From the NCBI RefSeq assembly GCF_002075345.1, contig NZ_NAEW01000001.1:744001-808000 (forward strand): a stretch of 64,000 bases of DNA. Reading direction: 5' to 3'. This DNA comes from Citrobacter braakii. Its GTDB lineage: Bacteria; Pseudomonadota; Gammaproteobacteria; Enterobacterales; Enterobacteriaceae. How positions within the stretch are numbered: position 1 is the stretch's first letter; each line of letters begins with the position of its first letter. Made by a program: the position numbers and the translations under genes. This document shows positions 17,863 to 26,405 of this stretch, in pieces. The notes under the pieces are model-generated. The model did not search any database and was not told the DNA's origin. It saw nothing but the letters and a program-made list of their open reading frames with translations.

Positions 17863-18570
17863 ATGGCTGGACTGGATAAACGGGTTGCCACCTATCAAGA
17901 GGCGCTGGAAGGACTGACCGATAACATGACGCTGCTGGCGGGCGGTTTTGGCTTATGCGGGATCCCTGAGAACCTGATTGCCGAAGTACGCCGTCGGGAG
18001 GTTCAGGGGCTTACGGTTGTGTCAAACAACTGCGGCGTGGATGGTTTTGGCCTTGGCGTTCTGCTGGAAACGCGCCAGGTACGCAAAGTGGTCGCATCTT
18101 ATGTAGGTGAAAACGCCCTGTTTGAGCAGCAGGTTCTCAGCGGTGAACTGGAAGCTATCCTGACGCCGCAAGGCACGCTGGCTGAGCAACTGCGCGCGGG
18201 CGGCGCTGGGATCCCGGCATTCTTTACCGCGACCGGATACGGAACCCCGGTCGCGCAAGGGAAAGAGGTTCGCGAGTTTGCCGGACGCCCTTACATCTTA
18301 GAGCAGGCGATAACCGGTGATTTTGCGTTGGTTAAAGGCTGGAAAGCCGACTGGTACGGCAACGTTATTTATCGCCACACCGCACAGAATTTTAATCCGC
18401 TGATGGCTGCCGCTGGGCGTATTACCGTCGTGGAAGTTGAAGAAATTGTCCCTCCCGGAGAGCTGGACCCCGCCGCAATTCACACCCCCGGAATTTACGT
18501 TAACCGCATTATCCAGGGGCAGTTTGAAAAACGTATTGAACAACGCACCCTGCGCCAGAAAGGAGCCTGA
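17863..18570 (+). CDS. 3-oxoacid CoA-transferase subunit A
   Basis: Subunit A of a heteromeric class I CoA transferase (succinyl-CoA:acetoacetate or acetyl-CoA:acetoacetate type) that activates acetoacetate to acetoacetyl-CoA. The 235-residue protein shows the family glycine-rich motif [13 protein letters not shown] and [17 protein letters not shown] 17863 is chosen over an in-frame ATG at 17785 because AGGAGGGG lies just upstream and the family N-terminus starts there. ScoA-type homologues fit better than E. coli AtoD. Two bases separate its stop from the subunit B start. Confidence 0.92.
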   Translation: MAGLDKRVATYQEALEGLTDNMTLLAGGFGLCGIPENLIAEVRRREVQGLTVVSNNCGVDGFGLGVLLETRQVRKVVASYVGENALFEQQVLSGELEAILTPQGTLAEQLRAGGAGIPAFFTATGYGTPVAQGKEVREFAGRPYILEQAITGDFALVKGWKADWYGNVIYRHTAQNFNPLMAAAGRITVVEVEEIVPPGELDPAAIHTPGIYVNRIIQGQFEKRIEQRTLRQKGA

Positions 18571-18572
18571 CC

Positions 18573-19229
18573 ATGTTAACGCGTGAACAAATGGCGATGC
18601 GTGTCGCCCGCGAACTGCGAGACGGTTATTACGTCAACCTCGGGATTGGTATTCCTACTCTGGTGGCGAACTACATTCCTGAAGGCATGGACGTAATGCT
18701 GCAATCGGAAAACGGCTTGCTGGGTATGGGCCCGTTTCCCACTGAAGATGAAATTGATGCTGACATGATCAACGCCGGGAAACAGACCGTGACGGCGCGC
18801 AAAGGCGCGGCAATCTTCGACTCGGCGCAATCCTTCGCCATGATCCGCGGCGGTCACGTCGACCTGACGGTGCTCGGCGCGTTTGAAGTGGATGTTAACG
18901 GCAATATCGCCTCATGGATGATCCCCGGAAAAATGGTGAAAGGCATGGGCGGCGCGATGGATTTGGTTGCCGGAGCCGACAACATCATCGTGGTGATGAC
19001 GCATGCCTCTAAAAGCGGCGAGTCGAAACTGCTTCCCGCCTGCACCCTGCCGCTGACCGGCGTGGCCTGTATTAAACGTGTGCTTACCGATCTGGCGCTG
19101 CTGGAGATTTCCGACGGGGCGTTCATTCTGCGCGAGCGAGCGCCGGGCATCAGCGTGGATGAGATAGTCGCCAGAACCGCCGGCAAGCTGATCGTTCCCG
19201 AAAATGTCCCCGAAATGCACTTTAGCTGA
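18573..19229 (+). CDS. 3-oxoacid CoA-transferase subunit B
   Basis: Catalytic partner of the preceding subunit, 218 residues. The active-site glutamate that forms the CoA thioester lies in [12 protein letters not shown]. Another family motif is [13 protein letters not shown] 18573 has AAAGGAG upstream. Together with the thiolase behind it, it turns acetoacetate into two acetyl-CoA. Confidence 0.93.
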   Translation: MLTREQMAMRVARELRDGYYVNLGIGIPTLVANYIPEGMDVMLQSENGLLGMGPFPTEDEIDADMINAGKQTVTARKGAAIFDSAQSFAMIRGGHVDLTVLGAFEVDVNGNIASWMIPGKMVKGMGGAMDLVAGADNIIVVMTHASKSGESKLLPACTLPLTGVACIKRVLTDLALLEISDGAFILRERAPGISVDEIVARTAGKLIVPENVPEMHFS

Positions 19230-19239
19230 GGAGCTGACC

Positions 19240-20445
19240 ATGCAGGATGTTGTTATTGTCGCGGCAACGCGCACCCCAATTGGCAGTTTTCATGGCGCGC
19301 TGGCGCCGCTTTCCGCGGTTGAACTAGGTTCAGTGGTGATCCGTTCGCTGCTGGAAAAAACCGCCGTGGCACCTGAGCAAATTGATGAAGTGATCTTCGG
19401 CCAGGTTCTGACGGCAGGCTGCGGCCAGAACCCTGCCAGGCAAACGGCGTTACGCGCAGGACTGCCGGTCACCACGCCCGCGTTAACCCTCAATCTGGTG
19501 TGCGGCTCGGGCATGAAGGCGGTGCATCAGGCGGTCCAGGCGATTCGCTGCGGCGATGCGCAAATTGTGATTGCCGGTGGGCAGGAGAGCATGAGCAATG
19601 CGCCCTATTTCCTCGACGGCGCCCGGGCGGGACTGCGGCTCGGTCATGCCAGCATGAAAGACAGCGTGGTGCATGACGGTCTGTGGGATGCGTTTAACGA
19701 CTATCACATGGGGATTACCGCGGAAAATCTGGCGGATAAGTTCGTGATCGGTCGCGAGCAGCAGGACGCCTTTGCCCTGCGCTCACAGCAAAAAGCGGCC
19801 GCCGCCATTGAAGCCGGTCGTTTTAGCGCGGAAATCACGCCAGTCAGCGTCCCGCAGGGCAAAAAACCGCCGCGTGTCGTGGATCGTGACGAACAGCCTC
19901 GTCCGGATACGCAGGCCGAAAAGCTGGCGCAGCTCAAACCAGCATTTCGCCCAGGTAACGGCACGGTGACCGCCGGGAATGCCTCTTCAATCAACGATGG
20001 CGCCGCCGCGGTGATGTTGATGAGCGCCGCCAAAGCAGCAGAACTCAATCTGCCGGTTCTTGCCAGAGTGGCGGGCTACGCTGTCTCCGGCGTCGACCCT
20101 GCGATTATGGGCATTGGGCCGGTAGAGGCATCACTTCAGTGCCTGAAGCGAGCTGGCTGGACGTTGAATGATGTCGATCTCATTGAAGCCAACGAAGCCT
20201 TTGCCGCGCAAGCGCTGGCGGTTGGCGAATCCCTGAACTGGGACAGCAATCGGGTGAACGTAAACGGCGGCGCGATTGCGCTGGGCCATCCCATTGGCGC
20301 GTCAGGTTGCCGAATTCTGGTGACTTTGCTGCACGAAATGGCCCGCCGTAATGCCGCCAAAGGGCTGGCTACGCTGTGCGTAGGCGGCGGTCAGGGGGTG
20401 GCGCTGGCGGTTGAGCGCCCGCAGGAGGTATCTCATGAAAAGTAA
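19240..20445 (+). CDS. Acetyl-CoA C-acetyltransferase (thiolase)
   Basis: The 401-residue thiolase cleaves acetoacetyl-CoA with CoA to two acetyl-CoA. All catalytic elements are present: nucleophile Cys88 in CGSGMKAV, the His motif GHPIGASG and the second Cys in CVGGGQG. ATG 19240 follows GAGGAG; a longer in-frame start at 19204 overlaps the previous gene and is rejected. It is AtoB-like by family, but here it lies in a ketone-body operon, not an ato operon. Its last 11 bases overlap the next gene. Confidence 0.93.
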   Translation: MQDVVIVAATRTPIGSFHGALAPLSAVELGSVVIRSLLEKTAVAPEQIDEVIFGQVLTAGCGQNPARQTALRAGLPVTTPALTLNLVCGSGMKAVHQAVQAIRCGDAQIVIAGGQESMSNAPYFLDGARAGLRLGHASMKDSVVHDGLWDAFNDYHMGITAENLADKFVIGREQQDAFALRSQQKAAAAIEAGRFSAEITPVSVPQGKKPPRVVDRDEQPRPDTQAEKLAQLKPAFRPGNGTVTAGNASSINDGAAAVMLMSAAKAAELNLPVLARVAGYAVSGVDPAIMGIGPVEASLQCLKRAGWTLNDVDLIEANEAFAAQALAVGESLNWDSNRVNVNGGAIALGHPIGASGCRILVTLLHEMARRNAAKGLATLCVGGGQGVALAVERPQEVSHEK

Positions 20446-21151
20446 GCATATCTGCGTACTGGGCGCGGGTTTAATGGGTGTCGGTATTGCCACCCACTTC
20501 GTCCGTTATGGTCACGATGTCTGGCTGTACGACACCGATAGCAACCGTATTGCAGACATTGGCGCAGTTGCCAGTAACACCAGCGGCCTGCCGCCGGATG
20601 CGCTGGCAGAGAAGCTCGCCCATCCTGAGCGGTTGTTAATCGCCCATTTCTGGCACCCGCCGCATTTTATTCCACTGGTTGAGATTGTACCCGGCACGGC
20701 CACGAAGCCGGAATATCTGCAGGAACTGCAACAGCTGCTGCTTTCGATGCAACTGGAAGCCGTTGTGCTCGACCGCGCCGCGCCGGGGTTTGTCGGTAAT
20801 CGCCTGCAGTTCGCTCTGCTGCGTGAAGCGTTGCATATCGTAAAAAGCGGGATCGCCAGCGCAGAGGTGGTGGATCAGGTAATGCGCGCCTCGCTCGGTC
20901 GTCGCTATGCGATGGTCGGTCCGCTGGAGGCGGCGGATATGACCGGACTTTCTACGGTACAGGACATTTGTCGGCATCTGCTACCGGAGCTGGCAACCGG
21001 GAGCGACATGATGTCTCTGGTCGCTGACAAGGTGGCTAACGGTGATACCGGTTTGCGCAGCGGCCAGGGATTTTATCGCTGGGATGATTCGCGCAAGGAA
21101 TATATCCAGCAACGCAGAGAGCATCAGCTGCGCTTTGCCCTGAAACCGTAA
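20435..21151 (+). CDS. 3-hydroxyacyl-CoA dehydrogenase family protein, internally shortened
   Basis: The 238-residue product opens with the NAD-binding motif [13 protein letters not shown] and first Rossmann strands ([14 protein letters not shown]). It then jumps directly to [18 protein letters not shown] and the catalytic-domain segment [17 protein letters not shown], and has a normal C-terminal helical domain ([14 protein letters not shown]). Relatives have about 70-80 more residues between these points, covering the second half of the Rossmann domain. This looks like an in-frame deletion, so dehydrogenase activity is doubtful. ATG 20435 has AGGAGG upstream. The frame is intact and downstream genes remain readable. 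Confidence 0.82.
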   Translation: MKSKHICVLGAGLMGVGIATHFVRYGHDVWLYDTDSNRIADIGAVASNTSGLPPDALAEKLAHPERLLIAHFWHPPHFIPLVEIVPGTATKPEYLQELQQLLLSMQLEAVVLDRAAPGFVGNRLQFALLREALHIVKSGIASAEVVDQVMRASLGRRYAMVGPLEAADMTGLSTVQDICRHLLPELATGSDMMSLVADKVANGDTGLRSGQGFYRWDDSRKEYIQQRREHQLRFALKP

Positions 21152-21195
21152 CTTCTCTTTCTGTACCCCCACTATAACAATGATATTGAGGAGTC

Positions 21196-22590
21196 ATGAT
21201 GAGTGTATTAATCGCCCTGGCAGCATTGGGCCTGCTGATGCTGGCAGCCTATCGCGGATATAGCGTCATCCTGTTTGCCCCCATCGCGGCATTAGGTGCT
21301 GTATTGCTCACCGAACCCAGCGCCGTCGGCCCTGCCTTCACCGGCCTGTTTATGGAAAAAATGGTCGGTTTTGTGAAGCTTTACTTCCCGGTGTTCTTAC
21401 TGGGCGCTGTGTTTGGCAAGTTAATCGAGTTATCGGGTTTTTCTCGCTCCATCGTTGCCGCCGCCATCAACATTCTCGGGCGTCGTCACGCCATCCCTGT
21501 GATTGTGCTGGTGTGTGCACTGTTGACCTACGGCGGCGTATCGCTGTTCGTGGTGGCATTTGCGGTGTATCCGTTTGCGGCGGAGCTGTTCCGTCAGAGT
21601 AATATTCCGAAGCGCCTGATTCCGGCCACCGTTGCGCTGGGCGCGTTTTCCTTCACCATGGACGCTCTGCCAGGCACGCCGCAGATCCAGAACATTATTC
21701 CGACCAGCTTCTTTGGAACTAACGCCTGGGCCGCGCCCTGGCTGGGTTTGATCGGCTCTCTGTTTATCATCGTTGTCGGTCTGGTTTATCTCGAGCGCCA
21801 GCGTCGTAAAGCGCAGGCAAAGAATGAAGGGTATGGTACTGAACTGTTAAACGAGCCGGAAACGCCGGATAACATTAACCTGCCGAACCCGATAATTGCT
21901 ATCTCTCCGCTGATCCTGGTTGGCGTTTTTAACCTACTATTTACCCACTGGATCCCGCAATGGTATGGCGCTACGCATCAACTGGAACTTCCGGGCCTTG
22001 CCAAACCGATTACCACCGAAGTCGGTAAAATCACCGCTATCTGGGCGGTAGAAGCGGCGCTGATTTCTGGGATCCTGCTGGTGGTGCTCTTCGGCTATCG
22101 CAACATTAAAGGTCGCCTGGCGGAAGGGAGCCGAACGGCGGTTGGCGGCGCGATCCTCGCGGCCATGAACACCGCATCAGAATACGGTTTTGGCGCAGTG
22201 ATCGCCGCCCTGCCAGGTTTCCTTGTGCTGTCAAAAGCGCTGGCGGCCATTCCCGACCCGCTGCTCAATGAGGCTATCAGTATCACTACGCTTGCCGGGA
22301 TCACCGGTTCAGCGTCTGGCGGGATGAGTATTGCCCTCGCCGCCATGTCTGACACTTTTATTGCCGCCGCCCATGCCGCCAATATTCCCCTCGAGGTCTT
22401 CCACCGCGTGGCGTCAATGGCCAGTGGTGGTATGGATACCCTGCCACATAACGGTGCGGTCATTACCCTGCTGGCCATAACCGGTCTTAGCCATCGTCAG
22501 GCGTACGGCGGGATATTCGCCATTACCGTAATTAAAAGTCTGGCCGTGCTGTTTGTTATCGGCGTCTTCTACACCACCGGAATTGTTTAA
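21196..22590 (+). CDS. GntP-family permease, probable D-3-hydroxybutyrate transporter
   Basis: The 464-residue membrane protein with about 12 hydrophobic helices belongs to the gluconate:H+ symporter (GntP) family, recognisable in FGKLIELSGFSRSI, PGTPQIQNIIPTSFFGT and ASGGMDTLPHNGAV. GntP homologues beside CoA-transferase and 3-hydroxybutyrate dehydrogenase genes are commonly annotated as hydroxybutyrate permeases, and the context here supports that. Start is ATG 21196 or the adjacent ATG 21199, with GAGGAG upstream of both. Confidence 0.87.
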   Translation: MMSVLIALAALGLLMLAAYRGYSVILFAPIAALGAVLLTEPSAVGPAFTGLFMEKMVGFVKLYFPVFLLGAVFGKLIELSGFSRSIVAAAINILGRRHAIPVIVLVCALLTYGGVSLFVVAFAVYPFAAELFRQSNIPKRLIPATVALGAFSFTMDALPGTPQIQNIIPTSFFGTNAWAAPWLGLIGSLFIIVVGLVYLERQRRKAQAKNEGYGTELLNEPETPDNINLPNPIIAISPLILVGVFNLLFTHWIPQWYGATHQLELPGLAKPITTEVGKITAIWAVEAALISGILLVVLFGYRNIKGRLAEGSRTAVGGAILAAMNTASEYGFGAVIAALPGFLVLSKALAAIPDPLLNEAISITTLAGITGSASGGMSIALAAMSDTFIAAAHAANIPLEVFHRVASMASGGMDTLPHNGAVITLLAITGLSHRQAYGGIFAITVIKSLAVLFVIGVFYTTGIV

Positions 22591-22601
22591 GGAGAATCAT
22601 C

Positions 22602-23372
22602 ATGAACTTAACGGGAAAAACCGCTCTGGTTACCGGCTCTACCAGCGGTATTGGATTAGGCATCGCACAGGTGCTGGCGCAAGCGGGCGCTACCCTGATC
22701 CTTAACGGATTTGGTGATGTGGAAGCCGCCAAAGATGCCATTGCACAATATGGCAAAACGCCAGGCTATCATGGCGCGGACCTGAGCGATGAAGCGCAAA
22801 TTGCCGACATGATGCGCTATGCCGATAGCGAATTTGGCGGGGTGGATATTCTGGTCAACAATGCCGGGATCCAGCATGTTTCACCGGTGGAGACCTTCCC
22901 GGTTGATAAATGGAACGCGATTATCGCCATTAACCTCTCTTCTGTCTTTCACACCACGCGCCTGGCGCTTCCCGGCATGCGTGCGCGTAACTGGGGACGC
23001 ATCATCAATATCGCTTCTGTTCATGGCCTGGTGGCCTCAAAAGAGAAATCCGCCTATGTGGCAGCGAAGCACGGCGTGGTGGGATTAACCAAAACCATTG
23101 CGCTGGAGACCGCGCAGACGGGTATTACCTGCAATGCGCTGTGCCCCGGTTGGGTGCTTACGCCGTTGGTCCAGCAGCAAATCGATAAACGTATTGCCGA
23201 AGGCGCTGAGCCTGACGCCGCGCGTGACGCCCTGCTGGCGGAAAAACAGCCGTCGCGCGAATTCGTCACGCCGCAACAGTTGGGTGAGCTTGCGCTATTT
23301 TTGTGCTCAGACGGGGCGTCGCAGGTGCGTGGCGTGGCATGGAATATGGATGGCGGCTGGGTGGCGCAATAA
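22602..23372 (+). CDS. bdhA: D-3-hydroxybutyrate dehydrogenase (SDR family)
   Basis: The 256-residue short-chain dehydrogenase oxidises D-3-hydroxybutyrate to acetoacetate with NAD. It has the cofactor motif TGSTSGIG, NNAGIQ, and the catalytic Ser and Tyr-X3-Lys in ASVHGLV and SAYVAAKHG. The segment CPGWVLTPLV and the C-terminal GGWVAQ are typical of BDH enzymes. Eleven bases after the permease, with AAGGAG upstream, it completes the route hydroxybutyrate to acetoacetate to acetoacetyl-CoA to acetyl-CoA. Confidence 0.9.
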   Translation: MNLTGKTALVTGSTSGIGLGIAQVLAQAGATLILNGFGDVEAAKDAIAQYGKTPGYHGADLSDEAQIADMMRYADSEFGGVDILVNNAGIQHVSPVETFPVDKWNAIIAINLSSVFHTTRLALPGMRARNWGRIINIASVHGLVASKEKSAYVAAKHGVVGLTKTIALETAQTGITCNALCPGWVLTPLVQQQIDKRIAEGAEPDAARDALLAEKQPSREFVTPQQLGELALFLCSDGASQVRGVAWNMDGGWVAQ

Positions 23373-23381
23373 AGACATCTG

Positions 23382-23412
23382 GTGCCGGATAAGACCCCGT
23401 CGCATCCGGCAC
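23382..23412. repeat. REP-like palindrome between bdhA and osmC
   Basis: GTGCCGGAT (23382-23390) pairs with ATCCGGCAC (23404-23412). This is the enterobacterial REP pattern in a convergent gap and may act as a transcript end. Confidence 0.8.
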
Positions 23413-23419
23413 ACCTTCT

Positions 23420-23851
23420 TTACGATGTTAACTGATAATCCAGCGTGATTTCCGCGTTCAGTACCTGTGATACCGGGCAGCCGGCTTTTGCTTTCTGGAT
23501 GATGCCGTCAAACGTGGCGGCATCTATCCCCGGGACGCTCACCTGACTGTGTAGCGCGACTTTGGTGATAGCAAATCCGGCATCCACTTTATCCAGAGAA
23601 ACATCGGCAGTGGTATCAATGGCATCTGGGGTAAAACCCGCTTCGCCCAGCATGAGCGAAAGCGCCATTGAGAAGCAGGCTGCATGCGCCGCGCCAATCA
23701 ACTCTTCAGGATTGGTGCCTTTCGCCCCTTCAAATCGGGTATTAAACCCATACGGTTGCTGATTCAACACCCCACTTTCGGTCGACACGGTACCTTTACC
23801 GCGCTTAATGTCGCCTTCCCAGTGTGCCTGACCTTTCTTATGGATAGTCAT
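23420..23851 (-). CDS. osmC: Osmotically inducible peroxiredoxin OsmC
   Basis: OsmC is a thiol peroxidase that detoxifies organic hydroperoxides, in the cytoplasm. The 143-residue product has both redox cysteines in context, HAACFSMAL and AGCPVSQV, and the start MTIHKKGQAHWEGD of E. coli OsmC. ATG 23851 has AGGAGA upstream. In E. coli, osmC lies next to bdm and sra and is controlled by RcsB, NhaR and RpoS; here bdm is not seen between osmC and sra. Confidence 0.95.
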   Translation of the reverse strand: MTIHKKGQAHWEGDIKRGKGTVSTESGVLNQQPYGFNTRFEGAKGTNPEELIGAAHAACFSMALSLMLGEAGFTPDAIDTTADVSLDKVDAGFAITKVALHSQVSVPGIDAATFDGIIQKAKAGCPVSQVLNAEITLDYQLTS

Positions 23852-24078
23852 TACCGCTCTCCTGTGTTGTCGTTGGAGTTACAAGTATAGGACGGCTGAG
23901 AAAAAGCATGGCACATACGGGATAGTTCTCATTTGCCGCTTAAGCATTGACCTTTCAGCTGAAATGACCGACCATCCAGAAAGCCGCTATTTTCAACTTC
24001 GGCTTTCTATCAGGTTGTATTTCGTCCGTTCTCATACGGACTCGCCCTTGAAACCAGTAACAGGATTAAGGAGTTAGA

Positions 24079-24219
24079 ATGAAATCGAACCGTCAGGCCC
24101 GTCATATTCTCGGACTGGACCACAAAATCTCAAACCAACGCAAAGTCGTGACCGAAGGTGACAAAACCAACGTGGTCAATAATCCTACCGGAAGAAAGCG
24201 CCGCGCTGACGGCAAATAG
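24079..24219 (+). CDS. sra: Stationary-phase-induced ribosome-associated protein (SRA, S22)
   Basis: A 46-codon gene reading [17 protein letters not shown] and ending GRKRRADGK, the small basic 30S-associated protein SRA (RpsV) of stationary phase. AAGGAG lies 8 bases before ATG 24079. The neighbours osmC and maeA are as in E. coli, with bdm missing. It ends before a good intrinsic terminator. Confidence 0.93.
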   Translation: MKSNRQARHILGLDHKISNQRKVVTEGDKTNVVNNPTGRKRRADGK

Positions 24220-24250
24220 CCTTTCGCACGTCTGACTGAATAACGAGATA

Positions 24251-24280
24251 AACACCATTGCAACCGCAGTGGTGTTTTTG
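24251..24280 (+). terminator. Intrinsic terminator of sra
   Basis: AACACCA (24251-24257) pairs with TGGTGTT (24270-24276), with inner TGC/GCA pairs, then TTTTT. Confidence 0.85.
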
Positions 24281-24398
24281 CTTATAAAACCCCTTAACCC
24301 ATTCACAATGCTTTATACTTCGGCCGTTTCCCTGGCGGACAGGCCACATACGATCATAAAGAGTGCCAGGGACGGTTATTCAAAAAAGAGTGAGTGAC

Positions 24399-26096
24399 AT
24401 GGAAAACGAAACTAAAAAACTGCGTTCCCTTTACATCCCCTACGCTGGCCCGGTTCTGCTGGAATTCCCTTTACTGAATAAAGGGAGTGCTTTCAGTGCG
24501 GAAGAACGCCGTAACTTCAACCTGCTGGGGTTACTGCCGGAAGTGGTCGAGACGATTGAAGAACAGGCTGAACGCGCCTGGATCCAATATCAGGGATTTA
24601 AAACCGAAATCGATAAACATATTTACCTGCGCAACATCCAGGACACCAACGAAACCCTGTTTTACCGGCTGGTGCATAATCACCTTGATGAGATGATGCC
24701 AGTTATCTATACCCCAACGGTCGGCGCGGCCTGTGAGCGTTTCTCCGAGATTTATCGTCGCGCGCGCGGCGTCTTTATCTCTTATCAGAACCGCCACAAT
24801 ATGGACGATATCCTGCAAAACGTTCCTAACCACAATATCAAGGTCATCGTTGTCACCGATGGGGAACGTATTTTGGGTCTTGGCGATCAGGGGATCGGCG
24901 GGATGGGTATTCCAATCGGTAAACTGTCGCTGTATACCGCGTGTGGTGGGATCAGCCCGGCCTACACCCTGCCGGTGGTACTGGACGTCGGAACCAACAA
25001 CCAGCAACTGCTCAACGATCCGCTGTATATGGGCTGGCGTAATCCGCGTATCACCGATGATGAATACTACGAATTTGTCGATGAATTCATCCAGGCCGTG
25101 AAGCATCGCTGGCCGGACGTGCTGTTGCAGTTTGAAGACTTCGCACAGAAAAACGCCATGCCACTGTTGACCCGCTATCGCGATGAAATTTGCTCGTTTA
25201 ACGACGATATTCAGGGTACCGCTGCGGTAACCGTTGGCACGCTGATTGCGGCCAGCCGTGCGGCCGGTAGCCAGTTAAGCGAACAGAACATTGTCTTCCT
25301 CGGGGCAGGTTCCGCCGGTTGCGGAATTGCCGAGCAGATCATCGCGCAAATCCAGCGTGAAGGTTTAAGCGAAGAAGCGGCGCGTCAACGCGTGTTTATG
25401 GTCGATCGCTTCGGCCTGTTAACCGATAAGATGCCGAACCTGCTCTCTTTCCAGACCAAACTGGTGCAAAAACGCGAAAATCTGCAGCACTGGGATACGC
25501 AAGAAGATGTGCTGTCGTTACTCGATGTGGTACGCAACGTTAAGCCGGACATCCTGATTGGTGTTTCCGGACAGACTGGCCTGTTTACCGAAGAGATCAT
25601 TCGCGAAATGCATAAGCATTGCCCGCGTCCGATCGTCATGCCGCTGTCTAACCCGACTTCCCGCGTAGAAGCCACGCCACAGGATATTATCGCCTGGACC
25701 GAGGGTAACGCGCTGGTTGCGACCGGTAGCCCGTTCGCACCGGTACTGTGGAAAGAGAAAATCTATCCCATTGCCCAATGTAACAACGCCTATATCTTCC
25801 CGGGTATTGGTCTGGGGGTAATTGCTTCTGGCGCATCGCGTATCACCGATGAAATGCTGATGTCGGCCAGTGAAACGCTGGCGCAGTATTCACCGCTGGT
25901 GCTCAACGGCGAAGGACTGGTGTTACCTGAGCTGAAAGACATTCAGACCGTTTCCCGCGCCATCGCGTTTGCCGTCGGCAAAATGGCCCAGCAGCAAGGC
26001 GTGGCGGTGAAAACCTCCGCCGAAGCATTGCAACAGGCGATTGACGATAATTTCTGGCAGGCAGAATACCGCGACTACCGTCGTACCTCTATCTGA
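24399..26096 (+). CDS. maeA: NAD-dependent malic enzyme
   Basis: MaeA (SfcA) decarboxylates malate to pyruvate with NAD in the cytoplasm. The 565-residue protein equals E. coli MaeA in length and is nearly identical in character: [16 protein letters not shown] at the start, the malic signature [11 protein letters not shown] and the NAD-binding [16 protein letters not shown] 24399 ([10 protein letters not shown]) matches the E. coli start; an in-frame ATG at 24363 is rejected. Confidence 0.95.
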   Translation: MENETKKLRSLYIPYAGPVLLEFPLLNKGSAFSAEERRNFNLLGLLPEVVETIEEQAERAWIQYQGFKTEIDKHIYLRNIQDTNETLFYRLVHNHLDEMMPVIYTPTVGAACERFSEIYRRARGVFISYQNRHNMDDILQNVPNHNIKVIVVTDGERILGLGDQGIGGMGIPIGKLSLYTACGGISPAYTLPVVLDVGTNNQQLLNDPLYMGWRNPRITDDEYYEFVDEFIQAVKHRWPDVLLQFEDFAQKNAMPLLTRYRDEICSFNDDIQGTAAVTVGTLIAASRAAGSQLSEQNIVFLGAGSAGCGIAEQIIAQIQREGLSEEAARQRVFMVDRFGLLTDKMPNLLSFQTKLVQKRENLQHWDTQEDVLSLLDVVRNVKPDILIGVSGQTGLFTEEIIREMHKHCPRPIVMPLSNPTSRVEATPQDIIAWTEGNALVATGSPFAPVLWKEKIYPIAQCNNAYIFPGIGLGVIASGASRITDEMLMSASETLAQYSPLVLNGEGLVLPELKDIQTVSRAIAFAVGKMAQQQGVAVKTSAEALQQAIDDNFWQAEYRDYRRTSI

Positions 26097-26102
26097 CGGT
26101 TT

Positions 26103-26127
26103 GCCCGGCGGCACTCTGCTGCCGGGC
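26103..26127 (+). terminator. GC-rich hairpin after maeA
   Basis: GCCCGGC (26103-26109) pairs with GCCGGGC (26121-26127), with extra GCA/TGC pairing in the loop. It lies 7 bases after the maeA stop. No T tract follows, so termination may be weak or the hairpin may serve mRNA stability. Confidence 0.5.
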
Positions 26128-26209
26128 GCTCAGAACTTGCGCGACTGCGTGACTTACGATTACACTTTCGCTACCGATTAACATTCTGAAAAACAAAAGG
26201 AGGATACTT

Positions 26210-26293
26210 ATGCTGTACTGTGAACGTTTTATCGTTTCACATGCTTTTGGCGATCGCCAGTGCTCAAGCGTTATCGGTATCGTGCTGCGATAA
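26210..26293 (+). CDS. Leader peptide of the ABC-F gene (27 codons)
   Basis: ATG 26210 sits 6 bases after AAAAGGAGG, the strongest ribosome site in this region, and reads MLYCERFIVSHAFGDRQC and on to VLR, stop 26291-26293. It has no recognised homologue. Its last third (codons 18-27) and stop lie inside a long RNA hairpin (26262-26306). The position, 112 bases before an ABC-F ATPase start, recalls leader peptides that control antibiotic-resistance ABC-F genes by ribosome stalling. The strong translation signal is seen directly; the regulatory role is inferred. Confidence 0.65.
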   Translation: MLYCERFIVSHAFGDRQCSSVIGIVLR

Positions 26294-26405
26294 CTTCTGC
26301 TTGAGCGAAGCTAACTTCTAAATCCCCTTCTCTCGGGCTTACCGGGTTATCGTCAGCGATGTTTGACGAGGCGTTTTTACGCCTGTAACTCTTGAGTAAG
26401 CAACA
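26261..26405 (+). promoter_or_regulatory. Attenuator-like RNA structure upstream of the ABC-F gene
   Basis: Two perfect stems stack: GCTCAAGC (26262-26269) with GCTTGAGC (26299-26306), and GTTATCG (26270-26276) with CGATAAC (26288-26294), leaving a TTCT bulge and an 11-base loop. CTCAAG (26263-26268) is also complementary to CTTGAG at 26391-26396, which overlaps the weak ribosome site of the ABC-F gene, so two exclusive folds are possible. A third hairpin AGGCG / CGCCT lies at 26369-26384. Together these suggest leader-peptide-dependent control of translation or termination. Confidence 0.6.

Noticed and set aside
23382-23412. Repeated GCCGGAT palindromes (also at 28130, 39902, 46669, 47678) considered as a CRISPR array
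   Set aside because: They are single, scattered REP/BIME units in gene gaps, with no regular spacers.
24531-25106. 191-codon minus-strand frame inside maeA
   Set aside because: Antisense shadow of a conserved enzyme gene.
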